DNA of 64,000 nucleotides from Chitinophagaceae bacterium (GCA_003168265.1 PMSV01000013.1:1-64000), one strand, 5' to 3'; numbered from the stretch's first letter, positions 26,099-36,894 are shown. Made by a program: numbers and translations. The notes: generated by a model not told the origin, from the sequence alone.

Positions 26099-26980
26099 AT
26101 GGCAGGACAACTTAAAGAGGTACGCAATCGCATCAAATCCGTTCAAAGCAGCCAGCAAATAACGAAAGCCATGAAAATGGTCAGTGCGGCTAAGCTGCGC
26201 CGGGCACAGGATTCAATCCTGCAAATGCGACCCTATGCCAAAAAACTACGGGAATTGCTGAGTAATATCGTGAGCAATTCGGACGGAGAATCAAGCGGTA
26301 AATTGGCTACTGAAAGACCTGTTGAAAGAGCGCTCCTTATTGTAATTACCAGTGATCGGGGACTTTGCGGAGCCTATAACTCAAATATCATCAAACTGGC
26401 TAAACTGACCATCAGGGAAAAATATGCAGCACAGGCGGCCAAAGGCAATGTACATCTTTGGAGCATTGGCAAAAAGGGATTTGAGCATTTTGCCAAAAAC
26501 AATTTCCGGGTCAGCGAAACCTATAAAGATATTTTCCATCATCTCGATTTTGAGCATGTGCAGGCCTGTTCCAAGGCAGCCATGAAAGCTTTCGAGAATA
26601 AAGAACTCGATGTAGTGGAAATCGTCTATAGCGAATTCAAAAATGCCGCTACTCAATTGTTCAAAGTGGAGCGTTTTCTGCCGATCCAAAAAGTCGCAAA
26701 AAAAGACGGCACCCCAAAATCCGATTTTATATTTGAGCCTTCGAAAGAACAGTTGATCACTGAGATGATGCCCAAAATCCTGAACACTCAATTATACAAA
26801 GCCGTACTGGATGCCAATGCCTCTGAACATGGAGCCAGGATGACAGCCATGGACAAGGCCAGTGAAAATGCTAATGATATATTACGTTCCTTGAGGATTT
26901 CATATAACAGGGCCAGGCAGGCAGCCATTACTACTGAACTCACGGAAATTGTAAGCGGTGCAGCGGCCCTGCAAGGATAG
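26099..26980 (+). CDS. atpG: ATP synthase F1 gamma subunit
   Basis: The 293-residue product is the rotating shaft of F1. The N-terminal coiled-coil begins with LKEVRNRIKSVQSSQQITKA (about 5-24) and continues KMVSAAKLRRAQ. The centre has VITSDRGLCGAYNSNI (about 82-97). The C-terminal helix contains ERxxRMxAMDxAxxNA (ASEHGARMTAMDKASENAND, about 241-260) and ends RQAAITTELTEIVSGAAAL. It stands alone: divergent from surE and followed 94 bases later by scpB, with no atpA or atpH beside it. The beta and epsilon genes lie 8 kb away at 35092, so F1 genes sit in at least two places. Confidence 0.95.
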   Translation: MAGQLKEVRNRIKSVQSSQQITKAMKMVSAAKLRRAQDSILQMRPYAKKLRELLSNIVSNSDGESSGKLATERPVERALLIVITSDRGLCGAYNSNIIKLAKLTIREKYAAQAAKGNVHLWSIGKKGFEHFAKNNFRVSETYKDIFHHLDFEHVQACSKAAMKAFENKELDVVEIVYSEFKNAATQLFKVERFLPIQKVAKKDGTPKSDFIFEPSKEQLITEMMPKILNTQLYKAVLDANASEHGARMTAMDKASENANDILRSLRISYNRARQAAITTELTEIVSGAAALQG

Positions 26981-27074
26981 TGGGGTTGAGTAAACTGTAA
27001 AATGCCCGCTCGCAAAGCTGAAACAGTTCATTAAAAACAGAATCTGCCTGTATCAAGGCAGAAGAAGACCGAAC

Positions 27075-27776
27075 ATGGAAATTTCAAACATCATTCCACA
27101 TATTGAGGCCTTGATCTTCGCAAGTGATAAACCGTTGACTGCGTTGGAAATCACGGAGCTGATGAACAATGCATTCAGCTTCATGGAAGACAAGCTAACT
27201 TTAGATCAAATTCAGACCTCCATTGACGGAATTGTAGAGAAATACAATTCCCCCTTCTATCCATTTGAAGTCCTTCAAACCGGCGGAGGTTGGCAATTCC
27301 TGACCAAAAAAGATTACCACAAAACGGTGGCCCAGTTAAACGGGGAAAAATTCCTGAAAAGGCTATCAACTGCAGCGCTTGAAACACTGGCCATCATCGC
27401 CTATAAACAACCTATCACAAAGGGAGAAATTGAATCCATAAGAGGTGTCAATTGCGACTATTCAATTCAGAAATTGCTGGAAAAAGAGCTAGTCGTCATC
27501 ACCGGTCGCAATGAACAAATGATAGGAAAACCTTTGGTCTATGCAACGTCCAAATTATTCATGGACTACTTTGGGATAAATTCAGCGGAAGAATTGCCCA
27601 AGCTCAAAGAAGTATTTTCTGAGAATTTTGTAGAACCCACTTTGATCAATCATACACCTGAATTAAGCAGCCAGGGTGAGCAGGACGAAGCTACCCTTAT
27701 CGTCAGTGAAACAGGCGAATTGCTGGAACACAACGAAGACCAGCAAAATCCAGAGCAGGAACCCGAAAGTGAATAA
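27075..27776 (+). CDS. scpB: Segregation and condensation protein B
   Basis: The 233-residue product is the kleisin-associated winged-helix subunit of the SMC-ScpAB condensin. The two winged helices are seen from HIEALIFASDKPLTALEI (about 9-26) to LSTAALETLAIIAYKQPITK (about 97-116), the strongest signature, followed by EIESIRGVNCDYSIQKLLEK (about 118-137). The last 50 residues are acidic and Gln-rich and likely disordered. ScpA is not nearby. The 3' end leads directly into lysA after 46 bases. Confidence 0.92.
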   Translation: MEISNIIPHIEALIFASDKPLTALEITELMNNAFSFMEDKLTLDQIQTSIDGIVEKYNSPFYPFEVLQTGGGWQFLTKKDYHKTVAQLNGEKFLKRLSTAALETLAIIAYKQPITKGEIESIRGVNCDYSIQKLLEKELVVITGRNEQMIGKPLVYATSKLFMDYFGINSAEELPKLKEVFSENFVEPTLINHTPELSSQGEQDEATLIVSETGELLEHNEDQQNPEQEPESE

Positions 27777-27822
27777 AGCAAAGGTTTCCCTACTCCCTTT
27801 CGCTTCGTATATTCGCGAAATC

Positions 27823-29037
27823 ATGTCCCAATCTATCAGCAACCAATACTTGAACGAACTGGGCGAACAGTTCGGAACCCCCCTTTATATCTATCATGGA
27901 GAAAAAATCCGGGAACAATGGCTTAAGCTGAAACAGGCATTCAGCGGAAACAATACTGTCTTTTTTTATGCCTGCAAGGCCCTGACCAATATCAATATTC
28001 TGAAATACATCCGTTCATTGGGAGCTAATATCGACTGTAGTTCCATTTACGAAGGCCGCCTGGCATTGCACGCAGGTTTCGCCCCAAATCAGATCCTATA
28101 TACCTCCAACGGCATCTCTTTTTCAGAGATCGAAGAAGCCAAAAACCTTGGACTGATCATCAATATTGACAGCCTTTCCAATCTGAAAAAATTCGGCCAA
28201 AAATTCGGAAGCAGTTATCCTGTGGGAGTACGCCTGCGACCTAATATTATGGCTGGAGGAAACCTGAAGATCTCCACAGGACATGATAAAAGTAAATTCG
28301 GGATACCGGTCACCCAGATCGATCAGGTATTGGAAATCGTAAGACAATATGGACTATTGGTTCACGACCTTCATATACATACAGGAAGCGAAATTAAGGA
28401 TGCCCATATTTTCGTAAAAGGGATTGAAGTGCTTTTTGATATTGTTCCGCAATTCAATGATTTAAAATTCATCGACCTGGGCGGAGGCTTTAAAGTATCC
28501 TATAAGCAGGGCGATATCGAAACTGATATCTCATTGTTGGCCTCAGAGGTTGGAAAAGCCTTTGCCAGTCATCCCAATCCTGGAGGCAGGCCTTTGCAGG
28601 TCTGGTTTGAACCAGGCAAATTTCTGGTCAGTGAATCCGGGTATTTTTTAACTACGGTCAATGTGGTCAAAGAAACGCCGGGCGCCTGCTTTGTAAGTGT
28701 GGACAGTGGTTTTAATCATCTTATCAGGCCTATGTTCTATGATGCCTACCACCATATTGATAATATAAGCAATCCGGAAGGACCATTCAGAAAATACACC
28801 GTAGTCGGTAATATCTGTGAGACAGATACATTTGCCTGGGATCGTGAAATTAATGAAGTCAGGGAGGAGGATCACCTGGTTTTCCGCAATGCAGGTGCAT
28901 ATGGATTTGAAATGTCGTCCAACTTCAATAGTCGCCTGCGTCCTGCCGAAGTACTTGTGCTGGATGGCAGGCCTCAGCTTATTCGCAAAAGAGAAACTTT
29001 CCAGGACCTGCTTCGAAATCAATTGGAAGTCCTTTAA
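27823..29037 (+). CDS. lysA: Diaminopimelate decarboxylase
   Basis: The 404-residue PLP enzyme converts meso-diaminopimelate to lysine. The fold-III barrel has FFYACKALTNINILKYI (about 47-63) with the PLP lysine, HIHTGSEIKD (about 184-193), FIDLGGGFKVSY (about 217-228), and WFEPGKFLVSESGYFLT (about 262-278). The C-terminal part has GNICETDTFAWDR (about 329-341) with the active-site Cys and GAYGFEMSSNFNSR (about 358-371). The ATG at 27823 is chosen because the frame upstream overlaps scpB in a different frame. With MurE of the DNPR type, this shows that diaminopimelate is made for both wall and lysine. Confidence 0.95.
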   Translation: MSQSISNQYLNELGEQFGTPLYIYHGEKIREQWLKLKQAFSGNNTVFFYACKALTNINILKYIRSLGANIDCSSIYEGRLALHAGFAPNQILYTSNGISFSEIEEAKNLGLIINIDSLSNLKKFGQKFGSSYPVGVRLRPNIMAGGNLKISTGHDKSKFGIPVTQIDQVLEIVRQYGLLVHDLHIHTGSEIKDAHIFVKGIEVLFDIVPQFNDLKFIDLGGGFKVSYKQGDIETDISLLASEVGKAFASHPNPGGRPLQVWFEPGKFLVSESGYFLTTVNVVKETPGACFVSVDSGFNHLIRPMFYDAYHHIDNISNPEGPFRKYTVVGNICETDTFAWDREINEVREEDHLVFRNAGAYGFEMSSNFNSRLRPAEVLVLDGRPQLIRKRETFQDLLRNQLEVL

Positions 29038-29087
29038 TTGCCTTAATCAAAAAACGGAGTACTTTTAGCAGCTCAAAAAATGAGGCA

Positions 29088-30683
29088 ATGCCAATTCGAA
29101 TGGAAGATGATCCGATCGAACCCCCGGATTCAGGCGGAGAAGGTGGTGGTGCATTTGATGGTGGAAATTCAGGAGGCCTGCTAGCCTTACTTCCGCTCCT
29201 GTTGGGTTTGTTCAGAGGAAGGAGCCTGATTCTGGTAGTCATTTTGATCATTGGAGGATATTTTTTCTTCGGCCGAGGAGCTTGCAACCTCGGCACTGTT
29301 GAGAAAGCTGCCCAGCAATTAACGACAGGAGGCATCCTCGATCCAATACAGTTCGACAAAGCCAGGATATATGAATCATTGACAGACGACGATGGCAAAA
29401 ATCCCTTACCGGAATCTGCCAACTTGCAAAAATACGCCCCGCCGGTAGGCGACCAGGGCCATCAGGGCTCCTGTGTAGCCTGGAGTAGTGCTTATGGTGC
29501 CAGAACTATACTCGAATCGGCAAGAACCGGTCAGGATCCCAACGCATTAAAATTCAGCCCCTCCTTTCTATACAACCAAATCGGGATAGATGGTTGCGAA
29601 GGGTCCTATATTGAGCGGGCCATGGAATTCATGACCCAAAAAGGCTCTGTGCCTTATGATAAATTTTTTTACGATGACCAGGATTGCGCCCGGCAGCCAA
29701 ATCAACAATTATTAGACGAAGCACTTCAGTTCCGGATGCGGGGAGCTAACCGATTGACAGCAGGAGACCGAACCGATCAAATTGATATCAGGGCCATCAG
29801 AGAAAACCTCTCCCAGGGAGCGCCGGTAATCATCGGGATGCTGGTTGGAGGGACATATATGCAACCAATGATGGGTCAGGACGTTTGGAATCCTACGGAG
29901 GATGACCGAATTATGCAGGGCTTCGGAGGTCATGCCCAATGTGTGGTCGGTTATGATGATAAATTATATGGAGGCGCCTTTTTGATCATGAATTCCTGGG
30001 GCCCCCAATGGGGCAAGAATGGTTTTGCCTGGGTACGATACAGCGATTTCAAATATTTTGTCCGGGAAGCTTATGGCCTGGAACCGATGACAGCATTAAA
30101 TACTTTTGCAAATGCACCCTTCCAATCCGAAATCGGTCTTGTCCAAATCAGCTATGATGCGAAAAAAACAGTAACCGGGTCTTATATCCCCCTGCATCTA
30201 AAAGGCAAAAACATATTTGAGACCAATTCGCTTATCAGGCCGGGTACACGATTTAAAATGGAAGTCAAAAACAACGCCCCCTGTTATGTTTATGTATTCG
30301 GCATGGATACGGATGGATCAACATACACCCTATTCCCTTATCCACGGAAAGATAATCACAACCTGACAAAATATTCCCCCTTTTGCGGAATAGCTGGTTA
30401 TCGTCTGTTTCCAAAAGATAAAAGCATGATGGCCGACAGTATCGGATCAAAAGATTATATGGCGGTAATTGTAAGCAAGGACTCACTGAATTGGAGCGGA
30501 ATAAATCAGCAGCTTAACCAGAATCCCAGGCAGGATTTTGCTTCGAGACTCAACAACCTGCTTCAGGACCAGCACATAAGTGCGGTCCATTACCAGTCCA
30601 GTGAGAAAGGCAATATGCAATTAAATACTGATGGACCTATCAATGGTGTTATAACTTGCGTAGTTGAAGTGGACAAAATGTAA
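29088..30683 (+). CDS. Membrane-anchored papain-family (C1) protease with DUF4384
   Basis: The 531-residue product has a Gly/Pro-rich start (residues 1-30), one membrane helix at about 46-64 (SLILVVILIIGGYFFF), then a C1 protease domain and a C-terminal DUF4384-like domain. The catalytic Cys is in GHQGSCVAWSSAYGA (about 125-139), the His in GFGGHAQCVVGYDDK (about 278-292) and the Asn in MNSWGPQWGKNG (about 302-313). The second domain begins near GTRFKMEVKNNAPCYVYVFG (about 386-405) and contains YTLFPYPRKDNHN. All protease residues are present, so activity outside the inner membrane is likely. It is followed 23 bases later by a thioredoxin-like protein that may help its disulfides. DUF4384 often accompanies enzymatic or scaffold domains; its role is unknown. 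Confidence 0.85.
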   Translation: MPIRMEDDPIEPPDSGGEGGGAFDGGNSGGLLALLPLLLGLFRGRSLILVVILIIGGYFFFGRGACNLGTVEKAAQQLTTGGILDPIQFDKARIYESLTDDDGKNPLPESANLQKYAPPVGDQGHQGSCVAWSSAYGARTILESARTGQDPNALKFSPSFLYNQIGIDGCEGSYIERAMEFMTQKGSVPYDKFFYDDQDCARQPNQQLLDEALQFRMRGANRLTAGDRTDQIDIRAIRENLSQGAPVIIGMLVGGTYMQPMMGQDVWNPTEDDRIMQGFGGHAQCVVGYDDKLYGGAFLIMNSWGPQWGKNGFAWVRYSDFKYFVREAYGLEPMTALNTFANAPFQSEIGLVQISYDAKKTVTGSYIPLHLKGKNIFETNSLIRPGTRFKMEVKNNAPCYVYVFGMDTDGSTYTLFPYPRKDNHNLTKYSPFCGIAGYRLFPKDKSMMADSIGSKDYMAVIVSKDSLNWSGINQQLNQNPRQDFASRLNNLLQDQHISAVHYQSSEKGNMQLNTDGPINGVITCVVEVDKM

Positions 30684-30706
30684 AACTCATCCCGAAATTA
30701 AATAGA

Positions 30707-31195
30707 ATGAAAAATAACCTGGTTCTGTCCTTGATTCTTCTTCTCTCCCTTAGTGCTATTTCCCAAGTAGAAAAACCCAAACTCTATGACCCACTGGCAA
30801 ATCCGGATGCCGAAATTGCTTCGTCAGTAAAAAAGGCAAAACAGGAAGGGAAAAATGTTCTTATCCAGGCAGGAGGCAACTGGTGTAGTTGGTGCATTGA
30901 ATTCAACCGTTTCGTTCAGGCAGACAGCAGCATCGATTCCCTGATAAAAAAATGCTTTGTGGTCTGCCATCTCAATTTCAGTGTCGACAACAAGAATGAA
31001 AAGACATTCGCGAAATTCGGTTATCCCCAGCGCTTTGGTTTTCCTGTTTTTCTTATTCTCGATGGCCAGGGAAACCGGCTGCATACGCAGAATTCGGAAT
31101 ATTTGGAACAGGGTAGAAGTTATAATAAACAAAGGGTCTACGAATTTCTGTTGCAGTGGACGCCACAGGCTTTCAACCCAGACCTCTATAAATAA
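30707..31195 (+). CDS. Periplasmic thioredoxin-like protein
   Basis: The 162-residue product has a signal peptide (LVLSLILLLSLSAISQ) and one thioredoxin domain of the Thioredoxin_7/DUF255-near type, with GGNWCSWCIEFNRFV (about 56-70). The CSWC active site is followed by a cis-Pro loop GFPVFLILDGQGN (about 111-123). It is likely a periplasmic disulfide reductase or isomerase. It lies between the C1 protease gene (23 bases upstream) and a DUF4442 gene (7 bases downstream). Confidence 0.85.
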   Translation: MKNNLVLSLILLLSLSAISQVEKPKLYDPLANPDAEIASSVKKAKQEGKNVLIQAGGNWCSWCIEFNRFVQADSSIDSLIKKCFVVCHLNFSVDNKNEKTFAKFGYPQRFGFPVFLILDGQGNRLHTQNSEYLEQGRSYNKQRVYEFLLQWTPQAFNPDLYK

Positions 31196-31202
31196 TAAAA
31201 AA

Positions 31203-31685
31203 ATGACCGAGATTGAATCATTCATCAGGCTCATGAAACACCCGGTCAAATCCCGGTTTTTTCTTTTTTTCAATTTGCCCAGCGCATTTTTCTCCGGTGT
31301 GCGCCTCAAAGAGTTGAATGAAGCATCCTGTAGTGTTATCGTGCCCTACAAATGGTTTTCCAAAAACCCTTTTCGTTCCACTTATTTTGCCTGCCTCGCC
31401 ATGGCAGCCGAAATGAGTACCGGCGTTCTCAGCCTCATGCACGTCTATAAAAGATCCCCATCCGTGTCCATGCTTGTGGTCAAACTCGAAGCCCAATATT
31501 TCAAAAAAGCCATAGGCATTACCACTTTCACCTGCGAACAGGGCCATCAGTTCCGCCAGGCCATCGAATCTGCCATCTCAACCGGCGAACCTCAAACCTT
31601 GACTGCCCGCTCCCTCGGCGTCAATGCGTCAGGAGAACCGGTTGCAGAATTCCTGATCACCTGGTCTTATAAGAAAAAACAGTAG
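31203..31685 (+). CDS. DUF4442 hotdog-fold protein (thioesterase-like)
   Basis: The 160-residue product has a hotdog-type core. It shows GVRLKELNEASCSVIVPYKW (about 36-55), then YFACLAMAAEMSTGVLSLMH (about 64-83), the segment that in DUF4442 proteins corresponds to the buried helix. LEAQYFKKAIGITTFTCEQG (about 98-117) follows. The family resembles PaaI-type acyl-CoA thioesterases but no substrate is known. The start at 31203 lies seven bases after the thioredoxin-like stop. It is the last gene of this group and faces dnaX. Confidence 0.8.
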   Translation: MTEIESFIRLMKHPVKSRFFLFFNLPSAFFSGVRLKELNEASCSVIVPYKWFSKNPFRSTYFACLAMAAEMSTGVLSLMHVYKRSPSVSMLVVKLEAQYFKKAIGITTFTCEQGHQFRQAIESAISTGEPQTLTARSLGVNASGEPVAEFLITWSYKKKQ

Positions 31686-31753
31686 CTTCCTAAAAATCCG
31701 GCAAAGAATTTAACGATTAGGGTAACAATCAGACTCTTTAAAGTACCCCGGGA

Positions 31754-31776
31754 CTGGAAATGGATTGCATTTCCAG
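31754..31776. terminator. Hairpin between convergent DUF4442 and dnaX genes
   Basis: CTGGAAAT (31754-31761) and ATTTCCAG (31769-31776) form an eight-pair stem with a seven-base loop. It lies ten bases from the end of dnaX and 68 bases after the plus-strand stop. A T-run is lacking on either side, so it may act as a processing or pausing site rather than a strong terminator. Confidence 0.4.
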
Positions 31777-31785
31777 GGAAAACGA

Positions 31786-33624
31786 TTAATAATCCAGGTC
31801 CAGCTTCAACCGGTCCTTAAGGTCCTTCACAAGAGGATATTGCTCGACAATCTTCTGGTATTGCTCTCTTTTGTTTAAAGGCCTGTCGGCAGGTTCCTGG
31901 TAATTGCCTTCTTCAATCGTGACAGAAAAGGAAATCGCGCGGTTATTGAATTTATTTTGAAGGAAGGCGGAAAGTTGCCTTTTCTCCTGTTCGATAAACT
32001 TCAGTTCCAGGTTATTGTGGGCAATAACTTCAAATAAATATTCGCCTTTTATATGCAGTTCTGCAAGTTCGAAACTCTGTAAGGCGGGATTACGGCTTTC
32101 CCGGAGCCGGAGGGTGAATTCCTGCCAGGCCATCAGAAGGGGTTGATCCGTGAGGTTTTGAACGGCGGTTTCTGCTGTGTTTTGTTGCCGCCCAGCGACT
32201 TCCCTGCGCAATTTGGAAAGGGCACCTAATGTAGCATTGATTGGCGCAGCGTCGACTTTGGCTTGTTCCACCTGGGGAGCCGGAGTTGGGACCGGCACAG
32301 TCGCAATCTCCTGCATAACTGGTGATGGCTCTTTTTTGTCCTTCCGGGCGTTTGCGGTTTCAATCAGCAACCTGGCTCTTTGCGTGCCTAATCCGAGGCT
32401 GGGTTCGATTTCTTTAAGATTTTTTAGCGGAGCGGCCAGCGGAACCAATTTTCGGAAAGCGATAGAGGGGGATTTCCCCTCCTGAGACTTTTTCGTGGGT
32501 GTTGTTTCCTGATCGCCTACCCATTCAATTGCCTGCTGCAGGTAGCAAAGCTTTATGAAAGTCAGTTCCACATGAAGTCTTTTGTTCCTGGCGGCCCGAT
32601 AATTGATTTCAGCTTCATTCAGAATGTTCAGTGCACTGATCAGATACGACGTACCAACCCTGGCGGATACTTCCCTGTATTTGTCCCGGAAACCTTCTAC
32701 CGCTTCTAATAATTCGGCTGATTTATCATCCTGGCATACCAGGATATTGCGGAGAAATTCCGCAAAGCCATTCAACACGAGATCTCCCTCAAAACCTTTT
32801 TTGTTGATGTCATCATAGATCAATAAGGCGTCGGAAAGATGCTGGCCATGCATTGCTTCAAGCATCTTGAAATAATAATCCGCATCCAGGATGTTCAGAT
32901 GTTCCAGTGTATTCTGATAAGTTATACAGTTGTTGGTAAAGGAAGCAATCTTATCCAATATACTTAGGGCATCCCGCATACAACCCTCACTTTTCTGGGC
33001 GATTACCTGCAAGGCGGATTTATCAACCACGATATTTTCCTTATCACAGATCTCCTGCAAATGGCTGACCGTATCCAGCAAGGTGATGCGTTTGAAATCG
33101 AAAATCTGGCAACGGCTCAGGATCGTTGGAAGGATCTTATGTTTTTCCGTAGTTGCCAAAATAAAAATGGCATAGGGTGGCGGCTCTTCCAGGGTTTTCA
33201 AAAAGGCATTGAAGGCCGAAGAACTGAGCATATGAACTTCATCAATGATATAGACTTTGTATTTGCCGGCCTGGGGAGCGAAACGCACCTGATCGACCAG
33301 GGAACGGATGTCCTCCACCGAGTTATTGCTTGCGGCATCAAGTTCATGGATATTCAGGGAAGCGCCATCATTAAAGGAAACACAGCTAATGCATTTGTTA
33401 CAGGCTTCCCCCTCGGCGTCCCGGTTCTCACAATTGATTGTCTTGGCAAGAATACGGGCACAGGTGGTCTTTCCAACACCGCGGGGCCCGCAAAATAGGA
33501 AAGCATGCGCTAATTGATTATTGCGGATCGCATTTTTCAACGTAATCGTGATATGTTGCTGGCCGACTACGGTCGAGAAATTCTGCGGTCTGTATTTTCT
33601 GGCTGAAACGATAAATTTTTCCAT
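31786..33624 (-). CDS. dnaX: DNA polymerase III subunit gamma/tau
   Basis: The 612-residue product is the clamp-loader ATPase. It begins MEKFIVSARKYRPQNFSTVV, has Walker A in FCGPRGVGKTTCARIL (about 44-59), a zinc module with CENRDAEGEACNKCISC (about 64-80), Walker B IIDEVHMLS (about 125-133) and the arginine finger in LPTILSRCQIFDF (about 164-176). After domain III (to about 370) comes a variable linker rich in Pro, Thr and Lys, then a tau-like C-terminal region from about 485 that may bind the polymerase. The start at 33624 is preferred; upstream codons lack family similarity. No programmed frameshift is evident. Confidence 0.95.
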   Translation of the reverse strand: MEKFIVSARKYRPQNFSTVVGQQHITITLKNAIRNNQLAHAFLFCGPRGVGKTTCARILAKTINCENRDAEGEACNKCISCVSFNDGASLNIHELDAASNNSVEDIRSLVDQVRFAPQAGKYKVYIIDEVHMLSSSAFNAFLKTLEEPPPYAIFILATTEKHKILPTILSRCQIFDFKRITLLDTVSHLQEICDKENIVVDKSALQVIAQKSEGCMRDALSILDKIASFTNNCITYQNTLEHLNILDADYYFKMLEAMHGQHLSDALLIYDDINKKGFEGDLVLNGFAEFLRNILVCQDDKSAELLEAVEGFRDKYREVSARVGTSYLISALNILNEAEINYRAARNKRLHVELTFIKLCYLQQAIEWVGDQETTPTKKSQEGKSPSIAFRKLVPLAAPLKNLKEIEPSLGLGTQRARLLIETANARKDKKEPSPVMQEIATVPVPTPAPQVEQAKVDAAPINATLGALSKLRREVAGRQQNTAETAVQNLTDQPLLMAWQEFTLRLRESRNPALQSFELAELHIKGEYLFEVIAHNNLELKFIEQEKRQLSAFLQNKFNNRAISFSVTIEEGNYQEPADRPLNKREQYQKIVEQYPLVKDLKDRLKLDLDY

Positions 33625-33687
33625 ACCTGCCCGCAATTTACATTTCGATTTCGAGTTTGCCCCGAAGTTTTTAAATGCCGAAAATTC

Positions 33688-33704
33688 CCCGGCCAAAGGC
33701 CGGG
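33688..33704 (-). terminator. Strong hairpin between the GNAT-like gene and dnaX
   Basis: CCCGGCC (33688-33694) and GGCCGGG (33698-33704) pair around a three-base loop. Read on the minus strand, the stem lies 32 bases after the stop of the upstream gene and is followed by GAATTTTC. It may end the upstream transcript; the T-tract is short, so some read-through into dnaX is likely. Confidence 0.5.
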
Positions 33705-33735
33705 CCTAACCTGAAAATCAAGCTATTCTGAAATA

Positions 33736-34896
33736 CTATAAGATGGGATGTCTTTTGAATTCCCTGCTTCGGTCGAACAGGTAGCGATAAGTGGTCAGTA
33801 TCCTGCTCCGATTAGTGCCCAGGTTCTCAGCAACATTTATCATCTTGGGATTGAATTCGCCGATCCACTGCATCTCGTATTTTTCGTAATGCAGGTCACG
33901 CTGGATGACTTTTGCCCCTTCGACGATCAGATAACTATCCACCCCTTTTCCCTGCCATTCGGGGACAACGCCAAAAGCAATCCCGACAAATTTGTTGCAT
34001 TTCCTGGTTCTCTTTACCCAAAGAAATTTCAGCTTATCCAGAAGGCCGAATTTCCCATCAAGGAATTTGAACCACTGATTCAGATCGGGCAGGTTCATCC
34101 ACATGGCAACCGGCTCTCCTTTGTAATAGACATACCAACTTACCGTTTCGTCCATTACAGGCTTCATAGAGTGAAACAGTTTCCTGACAACGGGCTCGGC
34201 CATTTCCTTCATCCCCCCGTGTCCGGCAAATGCTTTATTGTAAATGATGGTAAAGTCTTTGGCGAATTTGTCTATTTCGCTTTTAAGGATATGCCTGGCG
34301 GAAAAGTCAGGATCGGCTGCCAGCAGAGCGTGCCGGTCGTAAAACTTTTTTTGGATAGGATCTTTTACCGTTAGACCGAAACAGATCTGGTTGAAAAAGT
34401 TTTTGAAACCATAATTCTCAAAGAGTCTAACATAGTAGGGTGGGTTATAGTTCATGCAATAAAGTGGCGGATCGTAACCATGCACTACCAAGCCCCACCA
34501 GCGGTCCCTTTCCCCAAAATTAATGGGCCCATCCATTGCCTGCATTCCTTTTTGCAATAGCCAATGCCTAGCCACATCAAAAAGCATATCTGCCGCATTT
34601 TGATCGTTAATGGAGTCGAAAAATCCGATACCACCTACAGGTAGATCATCACCCTTGTTCTTGTATTTTTTATTGATGAATGCAGCGATCCGTCCTATAT
34701 GATTTCCATCCTGGTCTCTAAGTATCCATCTTTTCACTTCTCCGAAACGAAAGGACTTATTCCTGTCCTTGTTAAAGACTTCTTCAACGTCTTTGTCCAG
34801 GGGTCTTATGTAATTAGGGTCTTTTTTGTTCAATTCGACATTGACCATTAAGAATTCCCTGCCTAATCTGCTATCTGTGACTTCAATCAGTTCCAT
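33736..34896 (-). CDS. Large GNAT-like acyltransferase of unknown substrate
   Basis: The 386-residue product is a Bacteroidota-type protein often named only 'GNAT-family'. The first half has MELIEVTDSRLGREFL, WILRDQDGNHIGRIAAFIN (about 59-77) and GGIGFFDSINDQNAADMLF (about 88-106), a layout like a GNAT N-terminal sheet. DGPINFGERDRWWGLVV (about 122-138) follows. The second half has VGIAFGVVPEWQGKGVDSYL (about 305-324), with a QGKG that resembles an acetyl-CoA loop. Two half-domains of this kind are also seen in FemAB-like transferases. The start at 34896 is chosen because upstream codons run through the atpD promoter region. Confidence 0.7.
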   Translation of the reverse strand: MELIEVTDSRLGREFLMVNVELNKKDPNYIRPLDKDVEEVFNKDRNKSFRFGEVKRWILRDQDGNHIGRIAAFINKKYKNKGDDLPVGGIGFFDSINDQNAADMLFDVARHWLLQKGMQAMDGPINFGERDRWWGLVVHGYDPPLYCMNYNPPYYVRLFENYGFKNFFNQICFGLTVKDPIQKKFYDRHALLAADPDFSARHILKSEIDKFAKDFTIIYNKAFAGHGGMKEMAEPVVRKLFHSMKPVMDETVSWYVYYKGEPVAMWMNLPDLNQWFKFLDGKFGLLDKLKFLWVKRTRKCNKFVGIAFGVVPEWQGKGVDSYLIVEGAKVIQRDLHYEKYEMQWIGEFNPKMINVAENLGTNRSRILTTYRYLFDRSREFKRHPIL

Positions 34897-35079
34897 AATC
34901 ATAATTATTTTCAAAAATAGGGCATCAAACGCGAAAAAAACTGCTGTCCTCCAACTGCGGATAACCGGATAGAAACTGATTTTCAGAATATTCCGGATCT
35001 TATACACAGATGAAAACGGTTTTCGGATTTTCGGCCCCACTTTCTTACATTTGCAGCCAATTTTAAAACCCACTTATAA

Positions 35080-36591
<1,512 letters not shown>

Positions 36592-36623
36592 GTTGGGCTA
36601 TAGTTAATTGATTATTGCAGATT

Positions 36624-36887
36624 ATGAATCTTGAAATATTAACGCCAGAAAAAAAGGTCTTCAGTGGCGAAGTTTATGGAGTGCAATTGCCCGGGATCAG
36701 CGGCTCTTTTGAACTGCTTGACCGTCATGCCCCTCTTGTAAGCGCTCTGACCAGCGGCCGTCTGAAGATCCTGAAGGATAAGAACAATCATCTGGCATAT
36801 TTTAATATACAGTCAGGTTTCGTTGAAATGATCGATAATAAAGTAGCAGTGCTTGTGGAAGGGGCAAGTGAAGTGGGGGCACAGTGA
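36624..36887 (+). CDS. atpC: ATP synthase F1 epsilon subunit, short form
   Basis: The 87-residue product has only the N-terminal beta-sandwich of epsilon: MNLEILTPEKKVFSGEVYGV (1-20), LPGISGSFELLDRHAPLVSAL (from about 21) and FVEMIDNKVAVLVEGASE. The C-terminal helical hairpin that inhibits ATP hydrolysis in E. coli is missing, as is usual in Bacteroidota. It completes a two-gene atpDC operon. The ATG at 36624 is used; a TTG three codons earlier is in frame but gives no family match. Confidence 0.92.
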   Translation: MNLEILTPEKKVFSGEVYGVQLPGISGSFELLDRHAPLVSALTSGRLKILKDKNNHLAYFNIQSGFVEMIDNKVAVLVEGASEVGAQ

Positions 36888-36894
36888 GTCTCAA

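Noticed and set aside
32488-32494. GAAAAAG inside dnaX (minus strand) as a programmed frameshift site
   Set aside because: It differs from the A AAA AAG heptamer, no strong stem follows, and the full-length frame is normal for tau-type proteins of this phylum.
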